Below the pieces are notes generated by a model. It saw only the letters and a program-made list of their open reading frames with translations. It was not told the origin of the DNA and did no database searches. From Carya illinoinensis (taxonomy: Eukaryota > Streptophyta > Magnoliopsida > Fagales > Juglandaceae): a stretch of 64,000 bases of DNA. The DNA is taken from the NCBI RefSeq assembly GCF_018687715.1, contig NC_056766.1:37853433-37917432 (forward strand), written 5' to 3'. Positions 60,154 through 64,000 of the stretch are shown here, piece after piece. The translations under genes and the position numbers were made by a program. Position 1 is the first letter of the stretch; the number at the start of each line of letters is the position of its first letter.

Positions 60154-61489
60154 TAGGAGTGTTCAACCGGGTTTCGAACTGGGTATTCGGGTATACCCGA
60201 CCTGGAACCCGGGTTTAAAATCCTGGCTGGGTTTCGGACTGGGTATATCCGGGTTATGACCCGGTCTGAAACCCAGATTAATCCGAATTTTTACAAACTG
60301 GAAATCCGGATTCCGTATGCAACCCAGTTTTTTTTTTTTTTTTAATTGAAGTCATTCTATTATTAATTTTTTTATGTTGAAAAAATATTTATAAAAAATT
60401 CAATATTTTATTACAATTTTTTCAAGAAATAATGTTGAAATGCAAAATTTTTTTATCATATAAAAACTTATATTTTTTTATATTATTGTCCATGATGATA
60501 AAAATATCAACTAATTAACACATACATATAAGCTAATGCTACAAACAACTAAGAGCATCCCCATCCGGTTCCCCAAACATCAAATTCCCTATAATTTGAG
60601 GAAATATTTAGGGATTTCATCCCAAACCACCCCCCATCCCATTCCCCATTTTGGGGTTTAGGGATGGGGTTGCTACAGTAGGTCCCCAAATATGGGGACC
60701 TACTGTTTGTCCCCAAACCATTTTTATATTGAGAGAAATTCTTTGTAGTTAAGTTTATAAAAGGAGGTGAGAGAAAAATGTAATAAAGAAATAATAAAGA
60801 AATGTTATTTTAATAAAATAGAGAAAATATAGGGAATGGGATGTAGGAGGTTTTTGAAAGATGAGTAAAATTTAGGGAAAAATTTTAGGAAATGTACTTT
60901 TTAGTTAAATTATAGGGAATTTTATAGGGAATGGGATGTGAATGCTCTAATTAACCTAAAAGAAAAAAAAATTCACTACATATTACATTGTTTGAACTGA
61001 TTTGTTTAGAACATTACAAACCACATACATTGTTTTAATTAAACTCCAATACACAACAACAAATATGAACTAATTTGGTAAGAACATTCTTGCAACCTCT
61101 ACATCCAAAAGACTATAAAAATTGACATTGCTCTTCAAAAGTCCAACAATAGTACAAGAAGGATGTAGTCTCAAAATGTTGAAAGAAACCTTTAAACCTG
61201 CAAAAGAACACACCTAAAACAATTAGTTATCAGTTATCCTTCCATTTACTAATGCACTTATCACTCCTACAAGTGACAACATTGAACCAAAAACAGAATA
61301 TAGAGGCTGGTTTCGGCCCCAAATCAATAAAACGTAATATATATAAATCCGAGTACCGAATTTTAATACCAGATCTGGATTGTATAGGTTCGGATTATGT
61401 AATCCGGATTTCGGCCCCAGTAACCGGAATCCGGTTTCTCTGGGTTTCGGGTCGGGACGGATAAAATCTGGCCCGGATGAACAAGCCTA
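60154..61489. mobile_element. Non-autonomous hAT-type element, 1,336 bp
   Basis: The ends are taggagtgttcaaccggg (60154) and cccggatgaacaagccta (61489), inverted and related to the element at 42126-43101. An exact 8-bp duplication ctaattaa lies at 60146-60153 and 61490-61497. Subterminal atccgg/acccgg words are dense. A PIF/Harbinger-type MITE is nested inside. No transposase is present. The empty site survives in block 1 near 43331-43341. Confidence 0.85.
60553..60947. mobile_element. PIF/Harbinger-type MITE, 395 bp, nested in the hAT element
   Basis: It starts gagcatccccatccggttcc and ends gggaatgggatgtgaatgctc, which are imperfect inverted repeats. TAA flanks both sides (60550-60552 and 60948-60950), the 3-bp duplication typical of this superfamily. 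No coding capacity is visible. Confidence 0.7.
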
Positions 61490-61905
61490 CTAATTAATGC
61501 CATTAAGTAATTCCCTCTTATTTTTTTAAGATTTGAAATTAAATGAATATTCCTTTTCAATTATCTTACTTTGCTGGATATATTTATTAAATATTAGCGC
61601 ATATATACATGCAAATACTTACAGACAATAATATATACCAATATTATATATGCATGGAAAATATGAAAAAATTAATAAGACTAACCAGATTAAAATAATT
61701 AAATAATTTTCATTAAAGCATTAAATACAGACAATTTTTCTTTCCCATTTTGGAATGAAATAATTAAAGCAGCATTAATATATGTAACGTACGTCTGCCA
61801 TATATCAAAACCTCTCCTTCTTGTTGAGTTTTTGTATATATATGTGTGTGCAGTTTTAGGACTTAAAACAGAAGCTAAACGTTTTTGGAAAAAAACTGAG
61901 TCAGA

Positions 61906-62076
61906 ATGGAAACTCCGATCGAGAGGATTGTGTTGAAGTTTGCATTGATACTAGTGCTGTTGATATTGGTGGCTCTCACGGGAATGTCACATTCGTGGAC
62001 TGTTCCTACTTGCTGCAAATTCGATCCCAAATGCTGCGTAAATCCTGGTACCGGGGCAACCTTCTTGAAGAACTAG
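61906..62076 (+). CDS. Small cysteine-rich putative secreted peptide, copy 2 (56 aa)
   Basis: This is the paralogue of the gene at 43815, in duplicated block 2. It begins METPIERIVLKFALILVL, with a hydrophobic segment at residues 8-25 and a likely cleavage near GMS (26-28). The core is C-C-K-F-D-P-K-C-C (36-44). Relative to copy 1 there is one extra codon (Leu) in the hydrophobic segment. The C-terminal cysteine is replaced by phenylalanine (TFLKN). Leader and TATA-like sequence match copy 1. All differences keep the frame open, which fits but does not prove protein-level selection. Confidence 0.65.
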   Translation: METPIERIVLKFALILVLLILVALTGMSHSWTVPTCCKFDPKCCVNPGTGATFLKN

Positions 62077-62603
62077 AAAATTCTATGATCTTCTAATAAG
62101 TTTATGTTTTCGTATGTAGATCCCAGATGCATGATTTGAATCTTGCAGAGTTGCATGAAGTACTACATGAGGCCATATATGGCCATAACATATGTAATAG
62201 TCTGTTTACAGCGCTACCAGAATGATCTAAAATAAATGCTTTTGGGTTTCTGCAACTCATGTCATGTAATGTGTTTGCAATATTTAGATTTCGTTTCTCT
62301 TTCTCTTTTCTTCCGTCTATTTCTCTTTTCTTTTTGAGAAGTGCTCTTCTTCCATATGACATCAAGAAAGTTGATCTCTTCTATGATGAAAATTGTTGGG
62401 TTCTCTCTATGGATCGAGCGCTCGATTCATAGAGGCTGCCAGAAGGGTTGCTCGGGCTTCAAAGGTGATTTGTATCTTTCTCATGAATTGCACCCAATTA
62501 ATAGTTCGAACAACATTTGTAAAGGATCCAGACCTTAAAATTCATCGCATAAGGATACTATAAGGAGACATTATAATTCATGGTTTTAATTCATGTTCTT
62601 TCA

Positions 62604-63658
62604 GTTATCTTTCAATTCATATTGGAAGTATTAAATAATATTATCAATATCGAAGGATTTTAATGGAATTTATAGAACAAAGCCCAATGCTAGAGTCTAG
62701 AGAAACATAATTATGTCGGACGAAGATCTTTTGTGTTAAATGGAATTTAAGCAATAATCTATGAGCTCCGAGGCATTTTCATGTGCAAATCAATTCAAGA
62801 GGGTTATAATCCTTTTTTTCCATTATAGGATTATATATAGTACTAGCTCTGCATTATTAAACCTTCAATGGAATTCACCTGCCCATCTAGCTAGGACCAG
62901 AAAATGGGCAGATTTTCCGTCATCAGTTTTAAAATCTTCTTTTAAAAATATGAAGATAACTCTAGAATGATGAAAAGCATTGTTATGTTTTATATAATAG
63001 AATGAGAAATGATAATTACAGTTGTGAGTGCGTCAACGCCATTTAATTACTTTAAAAAGAAATTAATTTTTTAATAGTAGATCTTATTATTTTTCAAAGC
63101 GACTAGTACACGGTATTTTATATGCACTTCAACTGTATGTAACATTACTTTAATAGAATTAAGGTAGTGAAATATGTGTTTGAAGTTAATGAAATAAAAT
63201 AGTTCAAAATTTGTAAAGGGGAGCATATAATTAAAAAAACGCCAGCCCACATTTAACCACAATAAAGGTTGATTGGCAAGAAGATCACATATCATGAATG
63301 AATAAAATGTCAACTCTCTTTCCAAATAAATGAGACAGATCGACGTACGTCCTTAAAGCAATTAATAGGTATAACGAATGTGATGTATAATAACGTCGGA
63401 GCCATGCATATTGTGACATTCAAAGAAATAAAAAATAAATGCTCATTGATGACAAAGACGTGAATGACAGTTACATAGTAAATACTATACTAATTAAAAG
63501 TGCCCACAACATGATATCATTAATTAACCTTTTGTGCATGCATGCATAATATTGTTACTGCCATGCTGCTTGCATATATATCAACCCTCCTTGTTAACAA
63601 TTTTATGAACTAAAAAAGAAGGCTAGCTAGCTAAACTTTATTGAAAACTGAGTCAGTA
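62604..63658. other. Spacer between peptide copies 2 and 3
   Basis: No gene is recognised. The last about 150 bp (from about 63530, gcatgcataatatt through tatatatcaaccctcc) resemble the upstream regions of copies 1 and 2 and include a tatatat box, so they probably hold the copy 3 promoter. Confidence 0.45.
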
Positions 63659-63808
63659 ATGGATAATCCGATGAGGCTCGTGTTGAAGTTTACAGTGACA
63701 GTGCTGCTGATCTTGGTGGCTCTCACCGCCAAGGGAATGTCAAAGCCGTCTTATAATTATATGCCTCCTTGCTGCAGGTTCGAGCCCTTGTGCTGTACGC
63801 GCGTCTGA
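63659..63808 (+). CDS. Small cysteine-rich putative secreted peptide, copy 3 (49 aa)
   Basis: This is the more diverged member. It begins MDNPMRLVLKFTVTVLLI, with a hydrophobic segment at about 7-23 followed by AKGMSKP. The core C-C-R-F-E-P-L-C-C is at 38-46, and the protein stops three residues later (TRV). Compared with copies 1 and 2 it has a short insertion before the core and lacks the C-terminal extension. Downstream DNA still resembles that extension (gaccctgggg, then ctagaaa), so the stop is a later change. The leader gaaaactgagtcag is conserved, as is 3' UTR sequence (tgatcttcta, gtaatagtc, gatctaaataaatg). Confidence 0.6.
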   Translation: MDNPMRLVLKFTVTVLLILVALTAKGMSKPSYNYMPPCCRFEPLCCTRV

Positions 63809-63925
63809 TCATCACACCCCGACCCTGGGGAGCTAGAAACTGTGATCTTCTAAGAAGTTTATGTAATAGTCGGCTTACCACCTGACTGATCTAAATAAAT
63901 GGTTTTGGATTTCTAAGATTTTTGT

Positions 63926-63999
<74 letters not shown>
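63926..63999. repeat. CT microsatellite at the right edge
   Basis: A pure CT run follows the 3' UTR of peptide copy 3 and continues to the window edge. A shorter CT run sits at the matching position after copy 1 (about 44187-44198). Confidence 0.95.

Positions 64000-64000
<1 letters not shown>

Larger units (their letters stand above)
59863..62603. repeat. Duplicated block 2 (paralogous to 41613-44492)
   Basis: This aligns with block 1 from aataatatatatagtgg to ttttaattcatgttctt and holds peptide gene copy 2. It lacks block 1's LINE tail and hAT insertion but carries its own hAT element at 60154-61489. It also shares the stretch downstream of the peptide gene, including a 65-codon open frame (62341-62538; block 1 equivalent 44232-44429) that I do not think is a gene. 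Confidence 0.85.

Overview
The window is eukaryotic nuclear DNA from a woody eudicot. It has spliced genes with GT-AG introns, long AT-rich intergenic stretches, a nuclear copy of organellar DNA, and many plant transposon families (Ty1/copia, L1-type LINE, hAT, MULE, PIF/Harbinger, CACTA). Small repeats built on ctcatctcatctcaattc-type sequence are, from memory, common in walnut/hickory-type Fagales genomes. That taxonomic guess is low to moderate confidence.

Layout. At 1.3-4.6 kb (minus) is a five-exon ribosomal protein L7 gene with a likely intron in its 5' UTR. From 4.8 to 17.5 kb there is no conserved gene. That stretch holds a MULE-type element with a 9-bp target duplication and a small relative nested inside it, several short MITEs, a mitochondrial insertion (trnW plus antisense rrn18) at 10.1-10.5 kb, and a minus-strand copia relic with one LTR at 14.4-16.0 kb. 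At 18.0-20.1 kb (minus) is a four-exon WUSCHEL-related homeobox gene closely resembling Arabidopsis WOX1, with GA/CT tracts upstream and in an intron. From 20 to 35 kb there are repeats and a dead LINE end. At 35.7-39.1 kb (plus) is a two-exon P-class PPR gene.

The right third (41.6-64 kb) is the most unusual part. Three related small genes (49, 55 and 56 aa) encode putative secreted peptides with a signal-peptide-like N-terminus and a C-C-[KR]-F-[DE]-P-x-C-C core. I do not recognise the family. Copies 1 and 2 lie in duplicated blocks (about 41.6-44.5 and 59.9-62.6 kb), and copy 3 is a more diverged neighbour at 63.7 kb. The 15 kb between the blocks is nested transposons: a dead LINE (45.1-56.7 kb) split by a complete Sirevirus-like copia element (46,477-56,462; 892-bp LTRs with 5 differences; 5-bp target duplication gaaat), followed by a second dead LINE and a long GA tract. 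The duplicated blocks work as natural before/after records. For example, block 1 keeps the uninterrupted site where a hAT element with duplication ctaattaa sits in block 2.

The three conserved genes (ribosome assembly or translation, leaf and floral development, organelle RNA processing) have no evident functional link to one another. The peptide genes are the only locally expanded family.
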